Shown piece by piece: positions 42,899 to 51,710 of a stretch of 64,000 nucleotides of DNA. Position 1 is the stretch's first letter. Each line of letters starts with the position of its first letter. The position numbers were made by a program, and so were the translations under genes. The notes under the pieces were generated by a model. The model ran no database searches. It saw nothing but the letters and a program-made list of their open reading frames with translations, and was not told the origin of the DNA. Source of the DNA: FEN-1139 sp038207155 (lineage in GTDB: Bacteria > Myxococcota_A > Polyangia > Polyangiales > Polyangiaceae); contig JBBRAB010000004.1 of NCBI GenBank assembly GCA_038207155.1, forward strand, positions 158,133 through 222,132. Reading direction: 5' to 3'.

Positions 42899-45098
42899 AC
42901 GCGCCGACCACCAACCGCATGAGCTGCAGGAACTCCTGCGGTTGGCCCAGGCGGAACTGGCCTTGCTCACCGAGCAATCCGAGCAGCTGCTGTTGCTTGG
43001 CTCGGTGAGTGAATGTCTCTCGCGGGACGCGCCCCCGGCGGAGCTGGTCTACCAAGTCCTCGAGCGCATTTCCCTGCTTCGCCACACCGATCTCTGCCTG
43101 CTCGGAGAGCCCACTGGCGACGAATTCATCGTGCGCGTGGGCTACTGCGATCGCGAGGCGGAGTCGCCGGTCAGCTTACGGCTACCGGCAGACGCACTGC
43201 GAGTCGTCGAACAGGGCGAACCCTGGTGCAGCGACTATCCCAACGGGGTCGAGCTCGAGTACCTCCCAGCGCGCGGTTCGACCAGCGCCAACGCGGACAC
43301 TCGCGATTGGCTGACGCTGAGCGCGACTCAGCTCGTGCTCATCCCCGCCCGCTCCCGCTGGTTGAAAAGCGGCCACCTGGTGCTGATCGTGAGCTCATGC
43401 TCGGCGCGCTCACTGACGCCTGAGCTGCCGACCTTGGCGCGCCTCGAGCGCCTGCTCAGTCTCCGGTGTGACCATTTGGTCCTCGTGGACGAACTGAGAG
43501 CCATCAATGAGCAACTCGACGGACTGGTCGAGTCGCGCACGCACCAGCTCACCCACACCAATCAGCAACTCGAGCGCAGCGAACGGCACTTTCGCAGCCT
43601 CGTCGAGGGTGCGGGTGACGCCATCTTCGTGGTGGCCGCCGATCAGCGCATCGTGGACGCCAACCAGCAGGCCTGCGTCAGCCTCGGCTACTCGCGCGAG
43701 GAGCTACTCGAGCTCGTCGTCGCCGACATCGAAACCGGGCTGACTCGCGATCAGATAGCGGTCCTAAACCAACGCGTCAGCGAGCAACAAGTGCAGAACG
43801 CCGCCACCTCCCTGATGGGGACTCACCGGCGCAAGGATGGCTCGACCTTCCCCGTGGAGGTTCGGCTGTCACCGGTCATGGGTGGCCCGAACGAGCTACC
43901 CTCAATCCTGGCGCTCGCGCGCGACATCTCTGAGCGTCGACAGCTCGAGGCCCAGCTGCTCCAGAGCCAGAAGACGGACGCGGTCGGGCAGCTCGCAGCG
44001 GGGATCTCACACGATTTTAACAACCTCCTGACCGCGATCCTCGGCTACTGTGAGCTACTGCTGATGACGCTGCCCGAAACGGAGCCAGGTCGGGAGGATG
44101 TTGAACAGATCCAGCTCGCGGGCGCGCGCGCCGCCGCGCTGACTCAACAGCTCCTGGGCTTCACGGGGCGTCAGGCCGTGGCGATCCAGCAGGTGTCGCT
44201 CGGGCAGCTATCTCAAGACGCTCGAAAACTGCTCGGACGCCTGCTCGGTGAGACCGTTACGCTGGACTTTGAGCTCCCTGATGAGCCGCTCTGTACCCGC
44301 GCGGATCCGATTCAGCTGCACCAGGTCCTGCTCAACCTTGCCCTCAATGCGCGCGACGCCATGCCAAATGGCGGGCAACTGACGCTCCGACTCGGTCAGA
44401 CTCTGCTCGACGAGGCCGAGGCGACGCGACTTGGCTCACTGGCAGCAGGACCCTATGCAGAGTGGACGCTCACCGACACCGGCATCGGAATGAGCGCAGA
44501 GGTCCAAACGCACCTATTTGAGCCGTTTTTTACGACCAAAGCACCAGGCGCTGGTACCGGGCTGGGGCTCTCCACCGTCTACGCGATCGTTGCGCGCTTC
44601 GGCGGCGCGATCATGGTTGAGTCCGCACCGGAGCAAGGCTCAACCTTCCGGATCTGGCTGCCCCTCGCGACCGAGCCCTGCAAGGCCGCCGCAGCGCCTG
44701 AGGTCGCGCGGGTGACGCTCCGCGGCGGCAGTGAGCGCATCTTGGTGGTGGACGACAACGAGGCCGTCTTGCGCTTCCTGTGTGAGTCCCTGCGCCGCCT
44801 GGGCTATCAGGTCGATAGCGCCACCGACGGGATTGACGCGCTCACCAAGCTGAGCACCGCAGGTGCACTGCCCAGCTTGGTATTGTCAGACGTGGTAATG
44901 CCCCGCCTCGACGGCTACGGGCTGGCACGGGAAATCGCCGAACACTACCCGTCACTGCCGCTCATTCTGATGTCCGGCTGCACGCCGTCAGCGGAGAGCG
45001 CCGAGGGAGCCCAGTCGCGCAACACCCCGTTTCTGAGAAAGCCGATTGCCCTGGCTCCGCTCAGCGAAACGCTGCGCGCTGTGCTTGACGCGAGGTAG
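42891..45098 (+). CDS. Hybrid sensor histidine kinase (GAF-like, PAS, HisKA, HATPase, receiver)
   Basis: 735 residues, soluble. An N-terminal helix and GAF-like domain (about 30-200) are followed by a short coiled coil and a PAS domain (about 230-350, 'FRSLVEGAGDAIFVVAAD'). The phospho-acceptor His is in 'LAAGISHDFNNLLTA'. The ATPase core has 'HQVLLNLALNARDAMP' (N box), 'DTGIGM' and 'GAGTGLGLSTVYAIV'. The C-terminal receiver has 'ILVVDDNEAVLRF' and phospho-acceptor Asp in 'LVLSDVVMPRLDG'. No output domain is present, so a phosphorelay partner must be elsewhere. It is translationally coupled to the hydrolase. Confidence 0.92.
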   Translation: MTERADHQPHELQELLRLAQAELALLTEQSEQLLLLGSVSECLSRDAPPAELVYQVLERISLLRHTDLCLLGEPTGDEFIVRVGYCDREAESPVSLRLPADALRVVEQGEPWCSDYPNGVELEYLPARGSTSANADTRDWLTLSATQLVLIPARSRWLKSGHLVLIVSSCSARSLTPELPTLARLERLLSLRCDHLVLVDELRAINEQLDGLVESRTHQLTHTNQQLERSERHFRSLVEGAGDAIFVVAADQRIVDANQQACVSLGYSREELLELVVADIETGLTRDQIAVLNQRVSEQQVQNAATSLMGTHRRKDGSTFPVEVRLSPVMGGPNELPSILALARDISERRQLEAQLLQSQKTDAVGQLAAGISHDFNNLLTAILGYCELLLMTLPETEPGREDVEQIQLAGARAAALTQQLLGFTGRQAVAIQQVSLGQLSQDARKLLGRLLGETVTLDFELPDEPLCTRADPIQLHQVLLNLALNARDAMPNGGQLTLRLGQTLLDEAEATRLGSLAAGPYAEWTLTDTGIGMSAEVQTHLFEPFFTTKAPGAGTGLGLSTVYAIVARFGGAIMVESAPEQGSTFRIWLPLATEPCKAAAAPEVARVTLRGGSERILVVDDNEAVLRFLCESLRRLGYQVDSATDGIDALTKLSTAGALPSLVLSDVVMPRLDGYGLAREIAEHYPSLPLILMSGCTPSAESAEGAQSRNTPFLRKPIALAPLSETLRAVLDAR

Positions 45099-45121
45099 CA
45101 ACGCCGCGCCGAGGTGCTTGA

Positions 45122-45810
45122 CGCGGACCGCACGCCGCCGACGCGGCGGTCGCCGTCGTAGTTTGGAAGGGCGTTGAGCTGCGGGTGGAAGTGGGACGCC
45201 CGATCGCTGAGCGACCGCACTGGGTCAGTCGTGTCGTGGAGTTCTCCGCCAACGATGCTCAGCTCGAGCGCTGCCTGCCTCACCGCGCACGCCTGCGCCA
45301 CAACTCGGGCTGACCGGACTAGGCGTCGGACGCATGACTCTCCCGCGGTCGCGCCCTGCCCTGGGACTGCGCCTTGAGCTCAGCATTGCAGAGTATGGTC
45401 GAGGTTTTTTGGGTTTATTCGGCGTGGAAAGCACGAGCCTCGGCCTCGTGTCGCCAGCGGGCACCGAGGCCGAGCTCTCCTGGTTGAGCGCAGTGCTGGG
45501 TGTCGGCTATCGACGGCCACTTGGGCCTGTCGTTGGCACTGCGCTGTGGAACGCGGAGCTCACGCGACTGCGACTCGCAGCACAGGGCCAGGACACCAAC
45601 GGAGCGAGCTCACGCTGGCTGCCAGGAACCAGTCTGGCGGCGGAGCTGGCGTTCCCAGTGCGCCGAGGCAGCTGGACAGTAGCACCGGTACTCCGCTCTG
45701 CGCTCGAGCTCTCACCGCCCACGGATTTACGAGTCGCCGATGACGCCTTGACGCGCCTCAGTCCCGTCGCCTTCAGCCTGCAACTCGGGCTGCGGCTGCA
45801 GACTCGCTAG
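45122..45810 (+). pseudogene. Remnant of a two-part Myxococcota envelope protein
   Basis: A first frame (45122-45313) encodes 'AADAAVAVVVWKGVELRVEV ... WVSRVVEFSANDAQLERC', resembling an N-terminal domain of uncharacterised myxobacterial proteins, and ends at TGA. A second frame from 45334 (158 codons, 'LGLRLELSIAEYGRGFLGLF' to 'FSLQLGLRLQTR') has beta-barrel-like alternation and a terminal segment like an outer-membrane protein tail. The two frames appear to be one gene broken by a frameshift and deletion. The 158-residue part could alternatively be a short orphan CDS. Confidence 0.4.
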
Positions 45811-45848
45811 GCCGGCGTTAGGGTTCGCGGACCGTAGCGAAAAACACG

Positions 45849-46754
45849 TCAGGCCGAAGCCTGACTAAAACTCTCAGCGGCACCGCTGCCCGTGAAGCTT
45901 GTCCAGTGCAGCCGCTCCATCAAGTCAGGCGACAGGGTATAAATCTGCGCCTCCACCTGAGGAGCGGGGCCGAGCAGCTGCGTGGCGATCGTGCGGAGCT
46001 CACGTACGGGGGGGTGCAGCAGCCCGCGTCGCCCACGACGTGCAGGTTCCCCTTGCCATCAACCGCCAGATCCCGTGGGTCCCAGGCCGCGGCGATCGGA
46101 GGCACGGCACCAGAAATGCGCCCCAAAATGAAACGTCCTGCCAGGCGAGTCCCGCTGACGGGATCGAGGGTCGCCACCAAGCCAATGGACCGCGCGCCCA
46201 CCCCGTAGGTCTGGTCGTATTCGTCGTAATGACCCGCGCGGGGAGCAATGGTGGTGAGCTCTTGCGGTTCGCGATCGAAAACCGAGTTACCTCCGTCGCT
46301 CACGCCCAAGAATGCGAGCCCGTGGCCGGAACGCACGAGCCTTCGCCCGCGTGACGACGCACAGAGAACTAAGGCTCCCGCTGTCGATTTGCCCTGCTCC
46401 CAGCCGGTCCAGCGCGGCGTACCCGCGCGGTCGTAGGCACGGAGAAACGGTATCGAGACCCGTGCCGCCGAGATAACTGGCCATGCAAGGCGTGAATTCA
46501 AGGCCCGTTGGCGTGAGATTGCAGGATAAAATCGGGATATTGACGACTCCCGCCGTGCCGCCGGTTCCACCGCCCGAAGTAGCCTGACCGCCAGTGCCGC
46601 CAGTGCCGCCCTTAGCGACTGATGCGCCATGGCCGCCGAGCACGGACAGTTCCCCGGGGGCCCAGCAGGCCGTGAGCAGCAGTCCCACGCCGAACCAACC
46701 AAACAGCAAGCCTCGCGTTAGGATTGACCTGAGGCACGGGCTCTGGCGGAGCAA
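45849..46754 (-). pseudogene. Frameshifted SBBP-type beta-propeller lipoprotein
   Basis: Reading in pieces: 46754-~46450 gives a signal sequence with lipobox 'LLLTAC', a Gly/Thr linker and 'CMASYLGGTGLDTV'. A second frame to ~46010 continues 'LRAYDRAGTPRWTGW ... DPRDLAVDGKGNLHVVGDAG'. A third frame resumes 'VRELRTIATQLLGPAPQVEA' and ends at a stop at 45849-45851. 'YLGG-TG' and 'DLAVDGKGNLHVVG' are SBBP/NHL-propeller signatures. The second frameshift falls in a run of seven G (46008-46014). The repaired protein, about 290 residues, is also shorter than the usual family. Confidence 0.6.
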
Positions 46755-47209
46755 GTGCCACGGGAGGCAGCGACGGACTGGTCTGCGCTGCGCCGACCGC
46801 GCTCTGTGGAGCGGACTGCGTCGAGACGGCTTCGGATCCTAGTCACTGCGGAGCCTGCGACAAGGCCTGTCAGGACTCGGAAGTATGCGCAGTCGGCAGC
46901 TGCGCCGCGAGCTGCGCGGGCGGCCTGACCAACTGCGAACGCGCCTGCGTGAACCTCCAGTCGAGTCAGAACCATTGCGGCGCCTGTGGAACTGTCTGTG
47001 CCTCCACTCAGGCCTGCTCGGCAGCGCAATGCGTGGGAGACGTTCCGACTCCCGGCGCTCCAGTTCCCGCCAGTGACGCGGCGGACGCGTCCTCTGGTTG
47101 CAGTTGCAAGCTGAGCGACCGAGCCAACCATGGGCACTGGTCCTGGCTCTTGCTCGCTGTCTCGACGGTCCTACTCGGACGCCGCCGCAGTCCGCCCAAT
47201 CACCGTTGA
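46733..47209 (+). pseudogene. 5'-truncated Cys-rich protein with MYXO-CTERM-like sorting tail
   Basis: Open directly after an in-frame stop (46730-46732) and lacking a start codon before GTG 46949. It encodes two Cys-rich repeats of the kind 'SHCGACDKAC' / 'NHCGACGTVC', a Pro/Ala linker, then 'SGCSCKLSD', a hydrophobic helix 'WSWLLLAVSTVLLG' and 'RRR'. That is the layout of the MYXO-CTERM (myxosortase) anchor of Myxococcota surface proteins. The head is missing because the frame meets the 5' end of the opposite-strand lipoprotein remnant. Confidence 0.6.
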
Positions 47210-47395
47210 TCGAGAAGCTCTCTTTGGGTCGGGGCATCTACCTTGATGCTCAGCTGTCCGATGCCACGGTCCGAAACAACGTCTTCGATATCAGCGTCGC
47301 CATGCCGATAGACGCGCCAATCGCAGGCCGAAGGCCGGAGTACCCACAACTCCAAAGACAGCGGGCCCCAATGGGGCTAAAAGAGCTCAGCAACC

Positions 47396-48034
47396 ATGAG
47401 CAGTGCCAAAAAGACCCTGCGCGCCCCGATCCTCGCCAAGGAGCTGGAGCTCGTGCCGCTCAGTTCGCTCAACGGTGTGGAGCTCACGCAGAGCCGTATT
47501 CTGGACTGCGCGCAATCGGGTGCGCGGGGACGGCATGTGAATCTTGATGGTGTGCTCGTCGTGGGAGGCTCACTGAGCGAAACCACCATCTCGCAGCTGA
47601 GCTGGCTCGACGTCGTCTGTGAGCGCTGCGATCTCTCGATGTGCGAGTGGCCGGCTGCCAAGCTCACGCGCGTCGAGTTCCGAGACTGTCGCCTGACCGG
47701 CGCACGATTCTCCCAAGCGGAGCTCTCGCACGTTCGCTTCGTCGGCTGCCAGCTGGACTACGCGGCATTCTCACGCGCGCAGTTTCGCCAGGCATTGTTC
47801 GAGAATTGTCGCCTAACGGAGGCCTATTTCTCTGAAGCGACGCTGGCCGGAACAGCGTTCGTCGGGTGCCAGCTGGACGGCGTCGATTTCACTCGGGCCA
47901 AGCTGCAAGGGGCGGACGTGAGTGAGTCGACGATGACGGACATGAGGATTGGCGCCGAAGACGTGCGCGGAATGGTCGTGAATGGAGCGCAGGCCGTCGC
48001 GCTGGCGCAGCTGTTTGGCTTGGTGGTGAGATAG
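47396..48034 (+). CDS. Pentapeptide-repeat protein, 212 aa
   Basis: Residues about 55-185 form a right-handed quadrilateral beta-helix of A(D/N)LXX-type repeats: 'CDLSMCEW', 'LTRVEFRDCRLTGARFSQAE', 'LSHVRFVGCQLDYAAFSRAQ', 'ALFENCRLTEAYFSEATL', 'TAFVGCQLDGVDFTRAKLQ'. Unusually many Cys occupy the central position. Some pentapeptide proteins mimic DNA and protect gyrase, but most have no known role and nothing here points to one. The frame is intact despite lying among decayed genes. Confidence 0.85.
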   Translation: MSSAKKTLRAPILAKELELVPLSSLNGVELTQSRILDCAQSGARGRHVNLDGVLVVGGSLSETTISQLSWLDVVCERCDLSMCEWPAAKLTRVEFRDCRLTGARFSQAELSHVRFVGCQLDYAAFSRAQFRQALFENCRLTEAYFSEATLAGTAFVGCQLDGVDFTRAKLQGADVSESTMTDMRIGAEDVRGMVVNGAQAVALAQLFGLVVR

Positions 48035-48222
48035 GGCGGGACGCGGCGCTGCCAACGTGTGCCTGAACGGACCACGCGGGGGCTCGCCACCAGAGCATGT
48101 TGGCGATGGTGACGGACTGCGTAAACTCGCGGCGTAGCGTCGACATTCTCCGAACCGGGCACCACCTGCTAGGGTGCATGCGCCAGCAACATTCTCTGGT
48201 GCCCCCCCCTTGCGAGCCGCCC

Positions 48223-49575
48223 ATGGATGAACTCTCCCTCGCCCGAAGCCAGATGGCCTTCAGCCTCGGATTTCACATTGTCTTTGCCTCGATTTCCATG
48301 GTGCTTCCGTTCTATATGGCGCTGGCCCACCGCCAGTACCAAAAGACGGGCTCGGTGGTGCATCTGCGCCTCACCCGCGCCTGGTCCCGAGGAGCCGCGG
48401 TCCTGTTCGCCACCGGCGCGGTGAGCGGCACAGCCCTCAGCTTCCAGCTTGGCCTGTTGTGGCCAGGCTTCATGAAGCACGCCGGGCCCATCATCGGCAT
48501 GCCCTTCTCCCTGGAGGGGGCGGCTTTCTTCCTCGAGGCCATCTTTCTGGGCCTCTTTCTCTACGGATGGAAGCGGCTCTCGCCAAGGCTCCACTGGTGG
48601 ACGGGCTTGATGGTGGGCCTCTGCGGATTTGCCTCCGGGGTGCTCGTCATCGCCGCCAACGGCTGGATGAACGCGCCTACCGGCTTTACCTGGACTGGCT
48701 CGGAAGCCACCGGGATCAATCCGTGGCGCGCCATGTTCAACGTAGCCTGGCCCGTTCAGGCACTCCATATGCAGCTGGCGGCGGTTCAGGCCACGGGCTT
48801 TGCCGCCGCAGGCCTCCACGCCTGGGCCCTGCTCCGCAGAAAGAATGGGGAATTCCACAGCGCCGCGCTGAAGGTAATTCTGCCCATCACGATGGTGGCC
48901 TCGCTCCTGCAACCCTTCGCCGGTGACCTCTCCGCCAAGGCCATCGCCCATCGTCAGCCGGAGAAGCTGGCGGCCATGGAGGCTCACTTCCACACGGAGA
49001 AGGGAGCTGGTCTCCTGCTCGGCGGCCTCCCCGACGAGGCGAGCGAGACCGTGTCCTACGGGGTGAAGCTGCCCGGAGCGCTGTCGTTCCTCGCCTTTGG
49101 CGATCCGTCCGCCGAGGTCAAGGGGCTCGACGCCTTCCCGAAGGACGAGCGGCCCCCCGTGGTCATCACGCATTTCGCGTTCCAGCTGATGGTAGGCGTG
49201 GGCTCGCTGCTCGCTGGCGTCGCCGCCTTCTGGGCCTTTGCGCGATGGAAGCGACGCGAGTGGCTTGAAAACCCCCGCTTTCTCAAGCTGCTCGTCTTCT
49301 GCACTCCCCTCGGCTTTCTCGCCCTCGAGGCGGGCTGGACCGTCACCGAGGTGGGCCGACAACCGTGGGTGATCTATCGCATCTTGCGCACGGCCGACTC
49401 CGTGACTCCGGTCCCGGGCCTGGCCATCACCTTTGCCATCTTGGCCCTCGTCTACGTGGTGCTCGGGACGCTGTCTTTCTCCGTATTGTTTCGGCTATTT
49501 CAGCTCGAGTTGCAAGAGCCTGAGCTTGAGGGGAACCCTGCGCGCCCCGAGGGTGAGAAAGGAGTGCAGTCGTGA
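48223..49575 (+). CDS. cydA: Cytochrome bd-type quinol oxidase subunit I (short Q-loop, CIO-like)
   Basis: 450 residues, multi-pass. Oxidises quinol and reduces oxygen at the haem b/d centre. 'RSQMAFSLGFHIVFASIS' carries the haem ligand His, 'GPIIGMPFSLEGAAFFLEAIFLGLFLYGWKRL' contains the conserved Glu pair (split here only for description), and 'GRQPWVIYRILRTADSVTP' is the signature near the C-terminus. The Q-loop is short, so this is the cyanide-insensitive-oxidase branch. The ATG at 48223 gives the standard N-terminus. It overlaps cydB by 4 bp. Confidence 0.94.
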   Translation: MDELSLARSQMAFSLGFHIVFASISMVLPFYMALAHRQYQKTGSVVHLRLTRAWSRGAAVLFATGAVSGTALSFQLGLLWPGFMKHAGPIIGMPFSLEGAAFFLEAIFLGLFLYGWKRLSPRLHWWTGLMVGLCGFASGVLVIAANGWMNAPTGFTWTGSEATGINPWRAMFNVAWPVQALHMQLAAVQATGFAAAGLHAWALLRRKNGEFHSAALKVILPITMVASLLQPFAGDLSAKAIAHRQPEKLAAMEAHFHTEKGAGLLLGGLPDEASETVSYGVKLPGALSFLAFGDPSAEVKGLDAFPKDERPPVVITHFAFQLMVGVGSLLAGVAAFWAFARWKRREWLENPRFLKLLVFCTPLGFLALEAGWTVTEVGRQPWVIYRILRTADSVTPVPGLAITFAILALVYVVLGTLSFSVLFRLFQLELQEPELEGNPARPEGEKGVQS

Positions 49576-50591
49576 CCGAGCTTGTCGCCCTCTTTTTGAT
49601 CATTGCCTTCAGCGCCTACACGCTCTTCGGTGGCGCTGACTTCGGCGGAGGCCTGCTCGAGGCCACGCTGCCGTCTCCACGGCTGCGTGCGCGCCTCCAG
49701 GCTACCCTGGCGCCCGTCTGGGAAGCCAACCACGTCTGGCTGATCGCCGTCATCGTCATCCTCTTTGTAGGCTTCCCGAAGTTCTATGCGGAGTCCATGA
49801 CCCGCCTGTTCGTCCCCGTGAGCTGCGCGCTACTCGCCATCCTGGTGCGCGGCACGTTCTTCACCCTGCGCAAGTACGATCCAGCGCCGCCACCGCTGAT
49901 GGCGCGCCTCTACAGCGCGCTGTTTCGCCTGAGCAGCGCCGTGGCCCCGCTGTTCTTCGGATTTATCGTGGCGGGCCTGCTGTCCGTGCACCCTGGCTCT
50001 CCCGCGGGCGTCCCGCGCGGGGCAAGCTTCGGTGCCGTTTTCCTGGCGCCCTGGCTCAACGGCTTCGGGCTCCTGGTGGGGCTTTTTGTCACCTGCCTGT
50101 TCGGTTACTTGGCGGCGGTCTTTTTCTACGGGGAGGTGCGTGCTCCGGATGAGCGAGCGCTGATCTGGCGCCGGATCCTGGCCTTCTTTGGCGGCACGTT
50201 CTTCCTCGGCGGTGCGGTCCTCGCCACCGGAGCCATCACTGGACGGGTAAGCCTGGCGCAGGGCTGGCACCCCCTGCAGCTCGTCTGCCAGGCCATTGCG
50301 GGAGCTGGGATCATCGCCATGTGGCGCGGCCGCCGCTCCGACTCACCGTGGGTACTGCGGCTGGCGGTCGGTGCGCAGGTCCTCGCCATTCTCGGCGGCT
50401 GGTTCTTGGCGCAGGCTCCGATCATGCTCCGCACCACCAGCGGCAACCTGACGATCTACGACGCCGCTGCCCCGCCGGTCACGCAGCTCTCGCTCCTCAT
50501 TGGGCTCGTGGTCGTCCTGGCTCTGGTGATCCCAGCTCTTGTCTGGCTCTACCGTGTCTTCGCGGCGGCGCAGACCGACGAACACGACTGA
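49572..50591 (+). CDS. cydB: Cytochrome bd-type quinol oxidase subunit II
   Basis: 339 residues with about nine hydrophobic segments. 'FGGADFGGGLLEA' near the N-terminus and 'WEANHVWLIAVIVILFVGFP' are the family signatures. GTG start overlaps the cydA stop (GTGA) and is preceded by ggag 10 bp upstream, so the pair is translationally coupled. The small CydX subunit was not found after the stop. No cydDC transporter is in the window. Confidence 0.94.
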   Translation: MTELVALFLIIAFSAYTLFGGADFGGGLLEATLPSPRLRARLQATLAPVWEANHVWLIAVIVILFVGFPKFYAESMTRLFVPVSCALLAILVRGTFFTLRKYDPAPPPLMARLYSALFRLSSAVAPLFFGFIVAGLLSVHPGSPAGVPRGASFGAVFLAPWLNGFGLLVGLFVTCLFGYLAAVFFYGEVRAPDERALIWRRILAFFGGTFFLGGAVLATGAITGRVSLAQGWHPLQLVCQAIAGAGIIAMWRGRRSDSPWVLRLAVGAQVLAILGGWFLAQAPIMLRTTSGNLTIYDAAAPPVTQLSLLIGLVVVLALVIPALVWLYRVFAAAQTDEHD

Positions 50592-50643
50592 GCGTCACCG
50601 CGGTTCGTGAGGCGCAGCAATAGGCCGACGTCGGTAACGTCGT

Positions 50644-51491
50644 CACGATAGCCTGTTCAAGCAGACATTTTCCGATCGCGAGCACGCGGCGGTCGCGCTG
50701 CGCGGGGTACTGCCGGAGGGTTTGCTCAAGCAGCTCGATCTGGGAACGCTTCGAGTCGAGCCGGGGAGCTTCGTCAGTGAGGAGCTCTCGCAGCAGCATG
50801 TGGACATTCTCTGAGGCTCCCTTTTCCCGTCACCATACCGGTAGTGCTTCACCACAGTGAAACGGGTTGGACAGCTGCAACCGAAATGACAGAGCTTTTT
50901 GCTCCTGATTTGATGGCAGTTTCGGCGATTCGTGCGTGCACGCCACGCTTTCGGTTTCTACTCGACGACATCTCCAAGCAGAGCACTGATGCGCTGCTCA
51001 GGCGTGCGCAGGTGCCCTCCGATCCCGTGGTTCCACTCGTGCTGTTTGCGCTGCGGGAGGCTCGCCGGCCGTTGGCGTTCTGCACGATTCTGGCAGAAAA
51101 TGTGGAGTTCCTGGAGGAGGTGGCGATGTCCCCCGCAGGGCTAGACGCCCTTCGGAGCATCCTGTACTACCTGAGCGAGGTCACGGGTTCCGATGCGGCC
51201 GGGGCCATGCTAAGTACACTTCGTAGCGCCAAGGCAACCGCCCGAGCCAAAGAGAACATCATGAGCCTTGCCGAACAACTCATCGCTGAAGGCCGTCAAG
51301 AAGGCCGTCAAGAAGGCCGTCAAGAAGGCATTCAGCTGCTGTTGGTTCAGCTGCTGACGTCGAAGTTTGGCGAGCTGACTACCGAGCAGCTCCTGCGAAT
51401 CACTGCAGCGTCTGAGGCAGAGCTGCTGGAGTGGAATGGGCGCATTCTGAGCGCGCCGACGATCGCGGATGTGTTTTGCGGCGGCCACTAG
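50644..51491 (+). pseudogene. Broken Rpn/PDDEXK-family transposase-like nuclease gene
   Basis: A first fragment (50644-50815) reads 'DSLFKQTFSDREHAAVAL ... LRVEPGSFVSEELSQQHVDIL' then TGA; it lacks a start codon. A second frame (50829-51491) resumes 'VTIPVVLHHSETGWTA' and continues 'PRFRFLLDDISKQSTDALL' to the end, including a slippage tract of three 12-bp units (51291-51326, GRQE repeats). The two halves belong to one Rpn-type recombination-promoting nuclease family, with the central catalytic segment (about 45 residues) deleted. The 215-residue second frame may be predicted as a gene. Confidence 0.65.
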
Positions 51492-51592
51492 TCAGTGAAC
51501 CCCGGGGCGATCGGGGTGCTGGTTCCGAGCCCGCTCTGGTCACGCCGAACCAACCCACAAATCCATTTGGCACCGGCGCGATCCTCGATGCT

Positions 51593-51700
51593 CTAGAAGC
51601 GCGCGCCGTACCCAAACAGCGGGACCGTGAGACCCTGCTTTTCACCGCGCGCGGGACCGGAGGCGGTGCGCGGGGCGAAGCCATGCGCAATTGCGGCGGC
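51593..51700 (-). pseudogene. C-terminal tail of an outer-membrane beta-barrel protein
   Basis: About 35 codons, reading '...GEKQGLTVPLFGYGARF' before a stop at 51593-51595, match the ending of an outer-membrane protein whose last residue is Phe (BAM recognition). Nothing upstream continues the barrel; the histidine-kinase remnant begins at 51711. It is a short headless fragment. Confidence 0.35.
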
Positions 51701-51710
51701 GACGCTGGCG

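Noticed and set aside
48223..50591. cydAB as a recent horizontal acquisition
   Set aside because: It stands among decayed genes, but base composition and codon use look like the surroundings; no boundary repeats or integrase were seen.
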